A model generated the notes under the pieces. It saw only the letters and a program-made list of their open reading frames with translations, ran no database searches and had not been told where the DNA came from. From Bathynomus jamesi (lineage: Eukaryota > Arthropoda > Malacostraca > Isopoda > Cirolanidae): a stretch of DNA of 64,000 nt. Position numbers and translations under genes: made by a program. Of this stretch, positions 42,522-53,437 are shown one piece after another. The stretch spans positions 564,501-628,500 of the forward strand of contig JAJOZX010002572.1 in assembly GCA_023014485.1 (NCBI GenBank), in the 5' to 3' direction. The first letter of the stretch is position 1. The number at the start of each line of letters is the position of its first letter.

Positions 42522-43901
42522 CTAGGGGCATTCAATATATTTTGCTGGCCCACCCTTTTTTCTTAGCTAAATAATAGGCCATGGGGCTGAAATGTCTTTT
42601 GGGCCTAAGTTTGAACTTTCTGCGCTTCACATAACCGGATTTTTCCAGTTTGAACCTCCCCTCCTTGTATAAAACCGCTTTTAAACGCCCTTGTATAGAA
42701 CCGATGGTTAACGCAGTTTCGAAAATGGCGTCTGACAGTGATGTGCTTCGTAAACAAAGAGCCGTTATCGAGTTCTTAACCGCAGAGAAGGAAACAGTTG
42801 GAAATATTCACAAACATCTACAAAACGTTTATGGAGATGCTGTTGTTGATCGAAGCACAGTTGGACGCTGGTCTAAACGTGTGAGATCATCGGAGAGAGG
42901 GAGAGCCAGCCTCGATGATGAGCCACGCAGCGGTCGCCCGGCATCGGCTGTGACATCTCACACTGTGCAACGTGCTAACAGCATCATTCGATCAAATCAG
43001 CGCGTCACATACAAGGAGCTATCACTAGAGCTAGGAATTAGTGAAGGAAGTGTGAATACGATAATTCAGCAACTGGGATACTCAAAAGTGTGTTCACGGT
43101 TTGTTCCTCGCGAACTGACTCAAGATCACAAAGCCCAAAGAAAAGAAATTGCTTCTGAGTCATTGGTTCGATACGAGACAAAAGGGGATGACTTCCTTTC
43201 ACGAACTGTGACTGGGGATGAGACTTGGGTACACCACTTTGAACCTGAAACAAAACGCCAATCCATGGAGTAGCATTACGCAGACTCCCCATGGAAAAAA
43301 AAGTTCAAAATGGCTCCCTCTGCAGGAAAGGTTATGGCCACCATCTTCTGGGACATGAAAGGGGTGATTCTGGTGGACATTATGAAGAAAGGACAAACAA
43401 TCAACTCGGAGGCATATATTGCTACACTACAGAGACTCCAGAGACGTATAAAGCGATTCGACAGGAGAGAAAACTGGAAGACGTCCTTCTTTTGCACGAT
43501 AACGCAAGACCACACAACAGTTTGCAAACAAGAGAGCTCATAACAAAAATGCGCTTGACACTGTTACTCCACCCTCCATACTTCCCGGATCTGGCACCTT
43601 CATACTTCCATTTGTTTGGGCCAATGAAGGATGCTCTTCGTGGAAGAAAGTTTCAGAGTGACGATGAAGTTGTTGAGGAGGTTAAGAGGTGGCTCCAGCG
43701 GAACCCAGCAGACTTTTACCAGCAAGGAATAAAGGGCCTTGTTTCGAGGTGGAGGAAAGCTGTAGAAAAGGATGGAGACTATGTGGAAAAATAAAAACTT
43801 GTAAAAAAGGTATGTAACTACTTGTGTACAAAATTTCTGGAATTTGCAAGGAAATTTGGAAAGAAAAAAAAAAGGTGGGGGCAACATATGAGTGGCCCTC
43901 G
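42522..43901 (+). mobile_element. DD34D mariner, full length but inactivated
   Basis: 1380 bp, TA-flanked. The inverted ends are imperfect: ctaggggcattcaatatatt on the left and, inverted on the right, cgagggccactcatatgttg; both are followed by a ggcccaccctttttt-type stretch. It encodes a complete mariner transposase on plus with three visible lesions. Confidence 0.9.
42704..43794 (+). pseudogene. Mariner transposase (DD34D group) with three lesions
   Basis: The start is taken at MVNAVSKMASDSD. Two helix-turn-helix units follow (KQRAVIEFLTAEKETVGNIH; YKELSLELGISEGSVNTIIQ), separated by DDEPRSGRPAS. The first D is in VTGDETWVHHF. A TAG at 43271-43273 replaces the Trp expected in RQSMEW. A frameshift near 43465-43480 moves the frame before LLLHDNARPHNS (second D). 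Thirty-four residues later, where the third D should be (LAPSDFHLF), the sequence reads LAPSYFHLFG. This catalytic Asp-to-Tyr change would abolish activity even without the other lesions. Confidence 0.88.
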
Positions 43902-44169
43902 TATATACCTATTTGGCTACTCATTGGGGCTTATAAACGTAGGCATTTTCACAAGAATAATCCCCGAGACTCCATAATTTATATGGACTATGGTAGCGGA
44001 ATTATATATTTTTAAATTTCTTAATAAGATGGTAGCATCACCACTCCAATGTAGACATTGCCTGAGGTAATCGGTATAGGTCAGGTAATCTGGAGAAAGC
44101 ATCACCAAACAGACAGTTTAACTATACTCCAAACAATCACTTGAAATACACAAATGAAATGTTTAAAGC
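43902..44169. other. Spacer
   Basis: Nothing recognised. Confidence 0.4.
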
Positions 44170-44655
44170 TAATAGAAAGGCAGCAGAATGGTGTCATCGT
44201 GGACAACGGCGAATATTTGTATTGAACCATTTGGGTTCAAGTTTGCAACCGTTACTTCGAGTCGGGTTAGTGTTAAACGTAAAAAGTTTAGAATAGTCGA
44301 CGTTGTTGATCCTATTCAGAAGTTTAAAAACCTGGATGAATTCGCCTCTAAACTGTCGCTTTTTTAAGGAATACAAATAGAGGGATCAGCGAGCCTACGA
44401 CCATATGATTTATGACGGACAGCCGGGATTAGTTTTGTCGCTCTGGCTTCAACACTCTCGAGTCTTTGTATGTCCTTTCTCATGGAAGGAAACCAGAATT
44501 GCACGACGTATTCTAGGTGGGGCCAAACCAACGCGTTGTAGAGAGGAAGAATATCATCTTTGCTTCGGTACGAGAACTAATTCTTAATATAACCAACTAC
44601 ATTTCTTTTCAACTTCGACGCAGTTTTTGGAAAACTTGAAATCACTGCTTATAAC

Positions 44656-45582
44656 CAGTGGTGGGCACCGTTAACCAAAAAGTTAACTTCGTTAACCGCT
44701 AATCCGTTAACCGTTAATCCGTTAATTCGTTAAACATGTAACGGAAGTTACCGATAAACCGTTAACGTTAACTTTTATTATAAAAAAAATGAAAAACACA
44801 ATATATATAATTTAATTTTCCCTCTTCTTCTCGTTCTCCATTTTGTCCATGAGATGCATGTTGCCCTTCATGAAAATTAGCATATCAAAGTTTTCATCAG
44901 ACAGGGATGATCTCTTGGCCCTCAGGATGTCCTTGCCCATAGAGAACAAACGCTCCACTGCAGCACTGGAGGGGATGGCTGTGTTGAACTTGATGAACAA
45001 GTCCACCAACACTTGCTCACCCAAGAAGGCAGCATCTGTCAGCAAGTCCTTGGAGTTGGTCTCCAGCCAGGTCTTGACCAAGTTCTGGCCTTGCCCTTGA
45101 GTGACCTGTGGCTTCTGCTGCTCTCTTTTGTCTGGATGACAGCACTGAAGACGTCATCCTCCTCCTCCTCCTCCTCGTTGTTGCTGCCTCCACTGTTGCT
45201 GCCCACTTCGTTGGACTGCTGCTTCATGGCCTCCTCGACTGTACCCTCCATAAATAACTACCATATTTGGTAAGACACAAATTGTGGCGACGGAAACAAA
45301 TATATCGCCTGATTTTGCACTGCGGAAATGGAAATTCGTTCATCACTATTAACAGTGGCGGATTAATTGCGCACCTGCTCAGCACTGAAAATAATAGAAA
45401 CTTTTAAACGTTTATTTATGAATTTTTTGGGTTAACGGACTTGAGTTAACGGAAGTTAAATGTAACGGAAGTTAATTAGTCCGATAATGATTTTCAAAGT
45501 TAACTTAAAAGTTAAATCGTTAACGAAAAAGTTAACTTCGTTAATTAACGATTAACGGATTAACGGTTTGTGCCCAGCTTTG
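44656..45582 (-). mobile_element. hAT deletion derivative (gttaac family)
   Basis: 927 bp, flanked by the 8-bp duplication cttataac (44648-44655 and 45583-45590). The left end cagtggtgggcaccgttaac is nearly identical to that of the 3.5-kb hAT at 56029, and both termini are packed with gttaac/cgttaa motifs. Only the C-terminal dimerisation domain remains (45081-44812: AVERLFSMGKDILRAKRSSL). A GAG/Glu-rich stretch (45160-45200) precedes it. Non-autonomous. Confidence 0.92.
44812..45081 (-). pseudogene. hAT dimerisation-domain fragment
   Basis: About 80 codons, LVDLFIKFNTAIPSSAAVER then LFSMGKDILRAKRSSLSDEN and FDMLIFMKGN, aligned with the C-terminus of the transposase at 56395. The conserved Glu of the catalytic triad (AVER) is present, but the two Asp-containing regions are deleted. 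Confidence 0.85.
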
Positions 45583-45830
45583 CTTATAACCCCCCCCCCC
45601 TATCCCCCAAAGTCTTTTTCCAAGTTGGTCCCCGTTAAAAGGCATTCTTGCCAAGTGGTAGACCAATTCGCGAGCTGAGCTAGATCTTTTTGAATTTTTA
45701 AGACGAAAGAGCATAATACTATATAATCATACGTTATAATACTATATTCAAAATACTTATCATTATCTAATAGATGAGAGAGAGTTACAAGGAGAAGCAG
45801 CAGCCTCAAAACCTTTCGGTCCACTCGGGG

Positions 45831-46461
45831 GTTCCTGTTATTAAACTAATGCATTTTTAAATTATTCTGACAGTAGTAAAAAAGTGGCTAAAAAAGCATC
45901 AAGCTCTCTCCCTACCCTCCGTTCCCTCCCCACCAGAGGCGGGTACGGGAAAAGGTTGAAAAAAATACTTTGACCCTGGAAAAGTAGCCATGAAAATTTT
46001 ACAGGAAAGAGGAGAATATATAAACAAGCTCTACAATTACGCTATGCATACACAGAAATCATACACAAGATAGCCACCGTTGTTTAAGCTAATATAATAT
46101 ATTTGTGCTGGTTGTATATCAACTACTTGGTATCGTCACAAAAACCTCGAACATATGGTTCTGATTTTATACAAAATATTTACAGCTCTATTTACCGATG
46201 TATCGGGGCAGCAAAGACCACATGACCCACTCCAGACTAGCCAAAAAAGGATTAAGAGAGGAAACCATCATATTCTCCATGTCTACACCCATGTACGCGC
46301 AAAGCCATCAGACAGAAATAAAAGTAAGGCTTCTCTTCTCCTCATTCCCTTGGGCCACTGCCGGCAAAGTGATGAAATGCTTCGACAAAAAAAGGGTGAA
46401 ACAGGAATTCGAAAAGAAAATTAGATTTTTCACACTATGCTTTCACCTTTCACGTGCACCC

Positions 46462-46468
<7 letters not shown>
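45831..46468. other. Spacer
   Basis: Two overlapping short frames with no recognisable similarity. No repeat structure detected. Confidence 0.35.

Positions 46469-46499
<31 letters not shown>
46469..46499. repeat. (GA)n tract, 3' tail of the CR1-like LINE
   Basis: GA repeats lie exactly at the 3' end of the minus-strand LINE. A second copy of the LINE (53456) has the same tract at the same place (53438-53455). Confidence 0.9.
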
Positions 46500-46501
<2 letters not shown>

Positions 46502-46959
46502 CACTCACAAAAGGCCTTGCGGCCCATACCGAGGAGGTACCAATGGCCAGTGATGGGCAGTATCTAGATATATGTATCGCCGATACGTATCGATCGATAC
46601 TTTTGTATCGGTATCGGTATCGCTTGAGCTACTTGACAAAAGTATCGATCTATCGGTATCGCTAAGGTCAATTTTCTTAAATGTATCGAAAAAAATCGAT
46701 ACATCGATACATGAATAAGAATTTTTAATATTTAAATAGATGTTATAATATGACACTACTGAGTTATATTTATGAATATACATAAATAATAATATTATTA
46801 AATATTTATTTAATGACAGTACTACTCTACTGTACTGGTCACGTTACACAGTACGGCGCAACGTTTAAACACGTTTGTACTTGTGTTATTGAGATTAATT
46901 AACCATAATATAGAAACGCTCATAATATAGAAACGCTCATATAATATAGAAACGCTCAT

Positions 46960-47083
46960 TGTTGTTGCTCCTGTAGAACGGTTGCTTAGTTTGGCTGGTC
47001 ACATTCACGCTCCAAAAAGGAATAGACTGTCTGACCAGATGTTTAGCCAGCTGGTATTTTTGAAGGGTAATAGTAATTACTTT
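46960..47083 (+). pseudogene. hAT dimerisation-domain remnant
   Basis: The plus strand reads VVAPVERLLSLAGHIHAPKR then NRLSDQMFSQLVFLKGN and a stop, with the conserved Glu (PVER) and hydrophobic pattern of the hAT C-terminus. All upstream transposase sequence has been deleted. Confidence 0.85.
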
Positions 47084-47229
47084 TAATTGTTAGTGTAATA
47101 TTTTCAGTCATTCATGTATCCTACAAAATTAAAACATACTTTCATTAAATAAAGCAATTGTTTTTATTTACATCTATAAAACCCATTAAAATGTCGTTGA
47201 TTTTACTTAGTGCGTACAAATTACTAGTA

Positions 47230-48180
47230 CCGGGTGTCTCAAAATAGATGGAACCCATTGACATGATAATAATTTATTACTCAGAAAGTAAACTCCAAAA
47301 AAGATTACATTTCCTGGAAGCTGATATGATAACAATTAAAAAATGAAGATTTGAGGTCTCTAGATCAAAGGATACATTTATTAGAGCACATGTTCCAAAT
47401 GACCGCCGTTGCGCTGCAGACACACTTGAAGCCGATGAGCGAAGTTGTCAATCACCCTGACACCCTGCACAGAGTGCAAGGGCCTCTGAAGCACCTCGTC
47501 TGGGGCTTGTGTGCCCCAAAACACATTGTTCTTGCTATTGACATACCCACTGAGCAAGAAGTGTGCTTCGTCGCTGAACCAAACATCATCAAGAAAGTCA
47601 GGATCCTCTTCGATCTTGTTCTCGAACCACCGGCACATCACAACACATTTTGCCATGTCAGCTGGTGTGAGTTTATGCTTGATCTGGATCCTGTATGGGT
47701 ACAGCTGAAGATCCTTGATCAAGATTCTTTGCACTGACGCACGTGAAAGACCCAGATCTTGGCAACGTCTTCGGATTGACTTTTTCGGACTCCTTCCGAC
47801 AGAATCTCTCACCGCATTCACATTGTCAGGAGATCTTGCAGTCACCTTCCTGCCAGATCTGGGTGTTTCTGCTTTCTTGTTGAGATTGTTTACTGATCCT
47901 GTGGCTTGAAATTGTGTGCCCAACGATAAATTTGGCTTTTCTGGGGATAATTGTTGAAGTTGAACTTCCTGCGAAATTTCGCTTGCACAGTTTTGAATGA
48001 TTTCATCTCCAAATAAGTAGTGACGCAAAAAATTTTTTCCTCCTTTGTCCAAGGCATTTTGATTGATAATTATTATTGTTATCGTCTCGTCTCTTCAAAT
48101 CTGAAAAAATAGAACGAGAACATTAATATTGGCAGAATTATTAGCAGTGACATGGGTTGCATGTATATTGAGACACCCTG
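47230..48180 (-). mobile_element. Mariner-type element with catalytic core deletion
   Basis: 951 bp at a TA site (47228-47229 and 48181-48182), with ends ccgggtgtctcaaaatagat and the complement of cagggtgtctcaatatacat. It is nested in the hAT, which is nested in the LINE 3' UTR. Confidence 0.88.
47381..48052 (-). pseudogene. Mariner-type transposase with internal deletion
   Basis: A 223-codon open frame starts MDKGGKNFLRHYLFGDEIIQ and has a Ser/Gln linker, RSGRKVTARSPDNVNAVRDS and RRRCQDLGLSRASVQRILIK (second HTH). Then come ADMAKCVVMCRWFENKIEED and VWFSDEAHFLLSGYVNSKNN (first D). After DEVLQRPLHS it jumps directly to the family's C-terminus (LQVCLQRNGGHLEHVL). The segment with the second and third acidic residues is removed without breaking the frame. 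Confidence 0.85.
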
Positions 48181-48405
48181 TATAAACAATAATATCTAAT
48201 ACCTACATATTAAATGAATAATTATAAAAATGTACCGGCGATGCATGTATCGGTATCGCTTAAGACATCTAGAAAGTATCGGCGTATCGGTATCGCCTAA
48301 GACGTTCTTCATGTATCGATGTATCGGTATCGCTTTAGCGATTTTCATGTATCGATGCCCATCACTGCCAATGGCAACGGGTGCCAGAGAAAAATTCCTA
48401 CACCC

Positions 48406-50382
48406 TCAAATAGTGTGCAAAATTCGGTCTAACCTTTTCTTGAACTGATCCACAGAGGAACTGTTCACAACTTCTAAAGGTAGCCTGTTCCACGTGTCAC
48501 AGATCTTATAGGTAGAGTAATTCGCACACACACTAGTGCTAAACCGTTTCAAATCCAACTTCCAACCATTGTTGCGAGTTGGGTTATTTAAACTAAACAT
48601 GCTTCTAAAATCGACATCGTTGAACCCACGTAAGAGCTTGAAAACCTCGATGAGTTGACCGCGCAGCCTCCGAGTTTCCAGCGAAAACAAATTCAGGGCG
48701 CGTAAGCGTCGATTGTAGCCCATATGCCTAACGGAAGGGATTAACTTTGTGGCCCTCGCTTGGACTGGCTCCAGCCTGTCAATATCTTTTCTGAGGGTGA
48801 GTGACCAGAACTGCACAGCATACTCCAGGTGCGGCCGAACCAGGAAATTGTACAGAGAAAGTACAATCTCCTTGTTCCGAAATCGAAATTGCCTCCTGAT
48901 ATAACCCAACAGCTACTCGGCTTTCTTTTCCACCTCTACGCAGTTTGGTAAACTTAAGGTCGCTGCTAATTAGCACACCCAAGTCCTTTTCCAAATCAGT
49001 CGCCTCGATATTACTCCGCAATATGGAGTAGTCCGACTTGGGATTGGTGTAGCCAGTGTGCATGACCTTGCATTTACCGAAATTAAACGCCATTTGCCAT
49101 TTTTCGGACCACTCTCCTATCCTACGTTGGTCCGCGCGCAGTTGCTCGATCGCCTCGGGCGCCCCAACATTGGCCCCAAATTTGGTGTCATCAGCGAATT
49201 TGGCGATCCTGCTGACGATGCTACCGTCGATATTATTTATGTAAATGATAAACAACAGTGGCCCCAAAACGGAACCCTGACGAACCCCGCTAGTGATCGA
49301 GGCCCAACCCGAGTTAGCCCCTTTCATTACAACCCTCTGCCGCCTATTCTTCAGCCAATTTTCAATCCACCTACCTACTTCCCCACCGATACCCAGCGCG
49401 CGCACTTTCGCCATTAGCTGGCGGTGAGGTACCTTATCAAAGGCTTTCTGAAAGTCGAGATAAAGTATATCAATCGCCCTACTCTTATCGTACTCACCCA
49501 ACATGACGTCGAAAAACTCGAGCAAGTTGGTGAGACACGACCTATGCCGCCCAAACCCATGTTGGGAGTCCACAAGCAGCTTGTATGAATCCAAATGGTC
49601 AACGGTACTATCCGCTATTATCCCCTCTAATAATTTACCTGCAACCGAAGTGAGACTAATGGGACGATAGTTCCCTGGACTTTCGTGATCCCCTTTCTTA
49701 AAGATAGGGGTCACGTTGGCTTCCCTCCAGTCACCAGGCACCTGGCCCGTCTCCAACGATTTGTTGAAGGCTGTAGCCAGGTGGGGAGCCACCTGCTCGC
49801 GCACTTCTCGCAAGACTCTGGGGAGGAACTGGTCTGGCCCAGGAGCCTTAAACGCGCTCAGTTTGTCTATTCTATCGGCAACGACTGTCGCGGTACACCG
49901 AACACTATCCAGGCCAGCACCTTCGTGCCTGACGCCTGGCTCGGGGATGACGCGGGTGTCCTCCATGGTGAACACTCCACAAAGTACTCATTCAGCACAT
50001 TAGTGATGTCCGCGTCGGAGGTCCGCAGCGCACCGCTGTGGTCCTTTAACGGGCCTATCATGCTTCTAATGGGCTTTCTACTATTAACATAACTGAAGAA
50101 CTCCTTAGGGTTCCCCTTGCAGAGGCTTGCCACCCGTAGTTCTTCGTTACGTTTGGCTAGCCTAACCTTTACCTTCACTTCCCTGCACAGGCGGACATAC
50201 GCCTCAGTGTTCTCATGGGAACGATTGGCCTTCGCCCTCCTATACGCAGCTTTCCTATTTCGGATAGCCGAAGCGATGTCACGACTGAACCACTTAGGCT
50301 GAGTTGAAGCAGGTGTGACCGGTTTTGAGGGTATGGCAGCAGACTGCAACACCATAAACTGGTCCCGGAATGCACTCCACAC
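48406..50382 (-). pseudogene. LINE ORF2 RT region (CR1-like, copy A)
   Basis: Frames 50382-49867, 49975-48779 and 48909-48406 together cover the pre-RT linker (PKWFSRDIASAIRNRKAAYR) and RT fingers (FKAPGPDQFLPRVLRE, NVTPIFKKGDHESPGNYRPI). They continue with the palm (FQKAFDKVPHRQL; SGVRQGSVLGPLLFIIYINN; IAKFADDTKFGANVG with the catalytic FADD), the thumb, and the C-terminal YKICDTWNRLPLEVVNSSSV. Two frameshifts are clear by comparison with copy B: near 49965 (copy B keeps the frame in NEYFARVFTRED) and near 48945 (copy B keeps DLKFTKQCVEVEKK). Confidence 0.88.
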
Positions 50383-50499
50383 TCCCTCAACATCGCCGCC
50401 GACCTCTAACCCCTATCTCACCTACGCTATCCCGGAGGCCAACAAAGTCCGCCCGCCGTAGATCGAGCTTACTACCTCTCGAGTTAGTACGCTTCACTC

Positions 50500-51163
50500 G
50501 AGGGACGCAGACACAGAACCTAATCAGACCGTGATTCGTCAACGGTGAGGCCAGTGACGAGGTTGTCTTCGGTCGTGAAAACTAAGCCTAGAACGCTTTC
50601 GCCTCGTGTAGGCCCATTGACCCACTGAGTCAGGAAGTTCTCATCAGCAAAGTCAACTAGCCTCCTCCCTTCGGCATCAGCAGTCCTGTCTTCCCAGTTT
50701 ATGCCGCGACAGTTCAAGTCCCCTAAAACTACACACACCCTGTCCCCTAGCAGGCTACGGAGTTCGGTGTACAGGGTTATATCCTCCTCGAGGAGGAGAT
50801 GCGGAGGTCTGTACACCAAGATTAACCTATAGTTCGTCCCTCCCACGTTCAGATCGACGTCAAGCAGCTCCCGTTCCGATCGGAACTGGCAGTGAACTGG
50901 ACTCAACGTTTCCCTAACGTATATTAGTACCCCTACCCCTCCCTACGGGTGCGTTCCTTGTGAAACATTCTATACCCAGGAATCTCGAACTCCCCAAAGT
51001 AGTCCCTACGATCAGTATGAATCCAGGACTCGGTTAAAGCAACGATATCCTGGTATTCTGATGCTAAGAGCGCCCGTAGATCGCAAAACCTATTCCTAAT
51101 CGACCTAGCATTAAAAAGCACTGCAGGGAGGGAGCTTTCCCTATTCTGACCGCCCCCTAGCAC
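50500..51163 (-). pseudogene. LINE APE-type endonuclease (CR1-like, copy A)
   Basis: The minus strand carries VLFNARSIRNRFCDLRALLA (N-terminal Asn region), DIVALTESWIHTD (catalytic Glu) and YRMFHKERTRREG. It continues in the next frame with NYRLILVYRPPHLL, CVVLGDLNCRGINW (GDLN, catalytic Asp/Asn) and a truncated SDH end near 50520. The frames at 51163-50933 and 50906-50520 join at about 50920 with a frameshift. Confidence 0.85.
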
Positions 51164-51328
51164 GACCGGTTTCCCGAACAGCCAGGTCTATCGGGAGTTG
51201 AAGAGCCCCTCACCAACGAAGGGGCAACTTCCGTAGGAGCCTGAGCCCCCTCCAACGGGGAAGGAAGGTCACCCACCTGTACATGGACGCACCCTTCAGT
51301 TGAAGGTATGTCCGCCAGCGGCTCAAGA

Positions 51329-52483
51329 TCATCTCTCCCCCGGTGGGAGTCCGTCATCAATCCCCGGGCTCGATCTCACCATACGGTATAGGTGTGGGTC
51401 GAGCAGCGTGCCTAGCACACCTTTACCCTTGTCATTGAGGTGGACACCATCCTTCTGATAAACGTCCCACCTACCCGAAAACGCGTCGAAGGGGTCAATA
51501 AACCTCATGCCCAGTGGGACGCACAAGTCTTGCACCCTCTCGTTGATGCCAATGACCTTACTGAGCGCGTGGTCACTGCCAGTCATCCGCAGTAAAATAC
51601 CCATCAACATTCCCCTGTCCGTCTTAAGTTTTAGATCATCCGCAAGAGACATGATCTCGGTGATGATCCCTTCCGTCGAACCTCCCTACCGCCTTTGAGG
51701 AACAGGTCGTTGCCACCAGCGTGGGCAACGATCGCAGTCCTCTGACAAGTCACGTGCAGCTTCTCTAACTCCTTCCTTAAGTGCGCCGTTCCCCGGCCGG
51801 GTAAGCACCTTGCCTTCCTCCTGTCCCGGTTTGCAGAAGCAAAGTACTTCTTTTCCTGGCCCCTGATCTGTGAGTCCCCAATCAAAACGGTGTATTCCTC
51901 CTTCGCGCACAGGAGACTAAAGTGGTTGGAGGTCCTGACAGCAGCAACCGGGGTCTCAGGTTTCGGCTTCGCAGCCTTCTTGCCCGATACCTTTCGATAC
52001 CCGTCGCCACCCGTCGACTCAGCCACACTTACAACACCCGACCCACCCCGACCAGCAGCTACATCCTTCGGTTTCTTTGGGCCATCAGTAGGCCCCTTCC
52101 CACCCTTCTCTATTGGCTCCTTCTTTGTGTCCTCCCTTCCCTCCACCTTACGTCGCGGTTCCGTGCATTCCACGTGGGTCGCTTGCGATTCCTGACACTG
52201 ATTTTGCACCCCGGCCCCGGTTGCACCTCTACCCTTTCTCCGCGGTCTCGCGCTCTCTCCAGTCCGCCGCTGGACCGCCTTTCCAGTGCAGCTATCCTAT
52301 CAATGAGCTCCAGCGTGGAGGCGCAGCCGCGTCAGTGACCGCCGCGCCTCCAACAGCCGATCTGGACGACTCGAGCCGCCGGACCGTCTCCTCTAGCTTC
52401 TCGTACAACTGCATGAGCTCGCGCACTGAGCCTTCATTTTCTGCTGTCCAGTCATTGTAACTTTTTTCTAACTCCGAATACAC
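51329..52483 (-). pseudogene. LINE ORF1 with coiled coil and SGNH/GDSL esterase domain
   Basis: The N-terminus (52483-52292) is a predicted coiled coil (LMQLYEKLEETVRRLESSRS). A Lys/Gly/Pro-rich linker follows (52209-51950). The esterase then has EEYTVLIGDSQIRGQEKKYF with the GDS nucleophile motif, AHAGGNDLF with GGND, and finally KDGVHLNDKGKGVL with the catalytic Asp-His pair. Esterase ORF1 proteins are known from CR1-group LINEs. Frame breaks lie near 52250 and 51660. Confidence 0.85.
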
Positions 52484-52500
52484 TGAATAAGATAAAGCGT

Positions 52501-53437
52501 TCTAGCAATGAAAACTATCGAAAACGTTCTGACCAGTACATAAAAAAGGAGGGGTGTGCGAGTTCTTCCCGCGCAAGCCGCATCCGCCTATCTGCAAGTG
52601 ACGTTCATCCCATCCAGAAGACTATACCTCTCGCTGCTGCTGCACCGACCAAGGGTCTCCCCAGGGCCGGACAGTCCCAAACATGTCGCAGCTTCCAACT
52701 GACAAACACTCGCGACGCAGGCGTCACGGATTTCCCGCCAGGAGCGACAGCGAGATGCAGCTCCTTACTAAGTCTTGCTAGTCACTCACAAGCGGCCAGA
52801 CTCTTAGAATCCAGTGTTCAAGGGATATCCCACCAGACCCAGCAGCTACGCCCAAGACTTTCCGCTGGCCTGGCAGCCAGCTGGGAAGTAAAGCTCTCTC
52901 ACCTAAGAGCAGTACAGCCGAGCACCATCAATTGGTCACCAAAGAACGGTCGCAGGGTGCTGGTCAGGTCATTACGCGTTAGGAATGGGCTTAACGGGAC
53001 ACTAGCCACACTCCATTCATCGCGCCCCTACGCATGGGACCCCTTCATCCCAGTCTCTCACGACCTACGAGCGTTAAGCGGTGTTATTTATAGAGGTTCC
53101 AAAGCCTCTCTTCCCACGCATGAGGTAGCAGTAGGGTCATAATAGTAAAGTAGAGAAAAAGATTTAATACTAAAAGAAAAGTTTTTTTTTTTTTTTTTTT
53201 GCAGTCAGAGGAAAGCATCCTTAACCTAAGTTAAAATGACAGAATAGGAAGGGGATGGGGTCCTAGTAACCCACGGGACAGGATTGTACAACAGACTTCA
53301 CCCGCCCTCCCGAAAGAGAGAGAACCTAAAGGAACTGGCAGCCAATTTCTTTAGAATCCCACGACTCGGGACCGGAGGGCTGTCACACCCGAAGTATAAA
53401 GCTTACAACACCCAGAAGAGATGTGCATAACTTTATA
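52501..53437 (-). other. GC-rich 5' UTR candidate and spacer
   Basis: 52501-53140 is GC-rich and non-coding and lies directly upstream of the LINE ORF1, so it is plausibly that LINE's 5' UTR. A T-run is at 53180-53200. 53201-53437 holds nothing recognised. Confidence 0.45.

Larger units (their letters stand above)
44170..45830 (-). pseudogene. CR1-like LINE RT fragment, split by a hAT
   Basis: Minus-strand remnants: IQKDLAQLANWSTTWQECLL and TNLEKDFGG (45760-45600) come before the insertion. After it come an LEYVVQFWFPSMRKDIQRLE-like block (~44500) and RGEFIQVFKLLNRINNVDYS with TFNTNPTRSNGCKLEPKWFN (44376-44194). This is the RT thumb-to-C-terminus region of the same group as the LINEs at 46.5-55 kb. 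The hAT derivative at 44656 inserted between these blocks. Confidence 0.75.
46548..48367 (+). mobile_element. hAT element (gtatcg family) with mariner inside
   Basis: 1820 bp, with ends cagtgatgggcagtatctag and cgatgcccatcactg. The flanking 8-bp duplication is ccaatggc (46540-46547 and 48368-48375). The uninterrupted LINE sequence is present at 53505-53530. The subterminal regions (46560-46700, 48230-48360) are dense in gtatcg/cgatac. The only coding remnant is a dimerisation-domain piece at about 46960-47083. A 19-bp motif (ataatatagaaacgctcat) is repeated three times at 46909-46960. A mariner derivative sits at 47230-48180. Confidence 0.92.
46500..52500 (-). mobile_element. CR1-like LINE, near full length, with nested insertions
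   Basis: The minus strand runs from an N-terminal coiled-coil/esterase ORF1 (52483-51329) through an APE endonuclease (51163-50520) and RT (50382-48406) to a 3' UTR ending in GA repeats at 46469. The 3' UTR is interrupted by a 1.8-kb hAT. Without it the LINE is ~4.2 kb plus an uncertain 5' UTR. Several frameshifts make it inactive, but decay is mild compared with the LINE at 444-2740. Local GC content is clearly higher than in the surroundings. Confidence 0.88.

Noticed and set aside
45160..45200. Poly-Glu/poly-Ser coding repeat as a separate gene
   Set aside because: Part of the interior of a hAT deletion derivative, next to its dimerisation domain.
49685..50092. Plus-strand ORFs of 95-138 codons across 49.0-52.4 kb and 54.3-55.2 kb
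   Set aside because: Shadows of the minus-strand LINE ORFs, which show RT, endonuclease and esterase motifs. The same shadows recur in both LINE copies.
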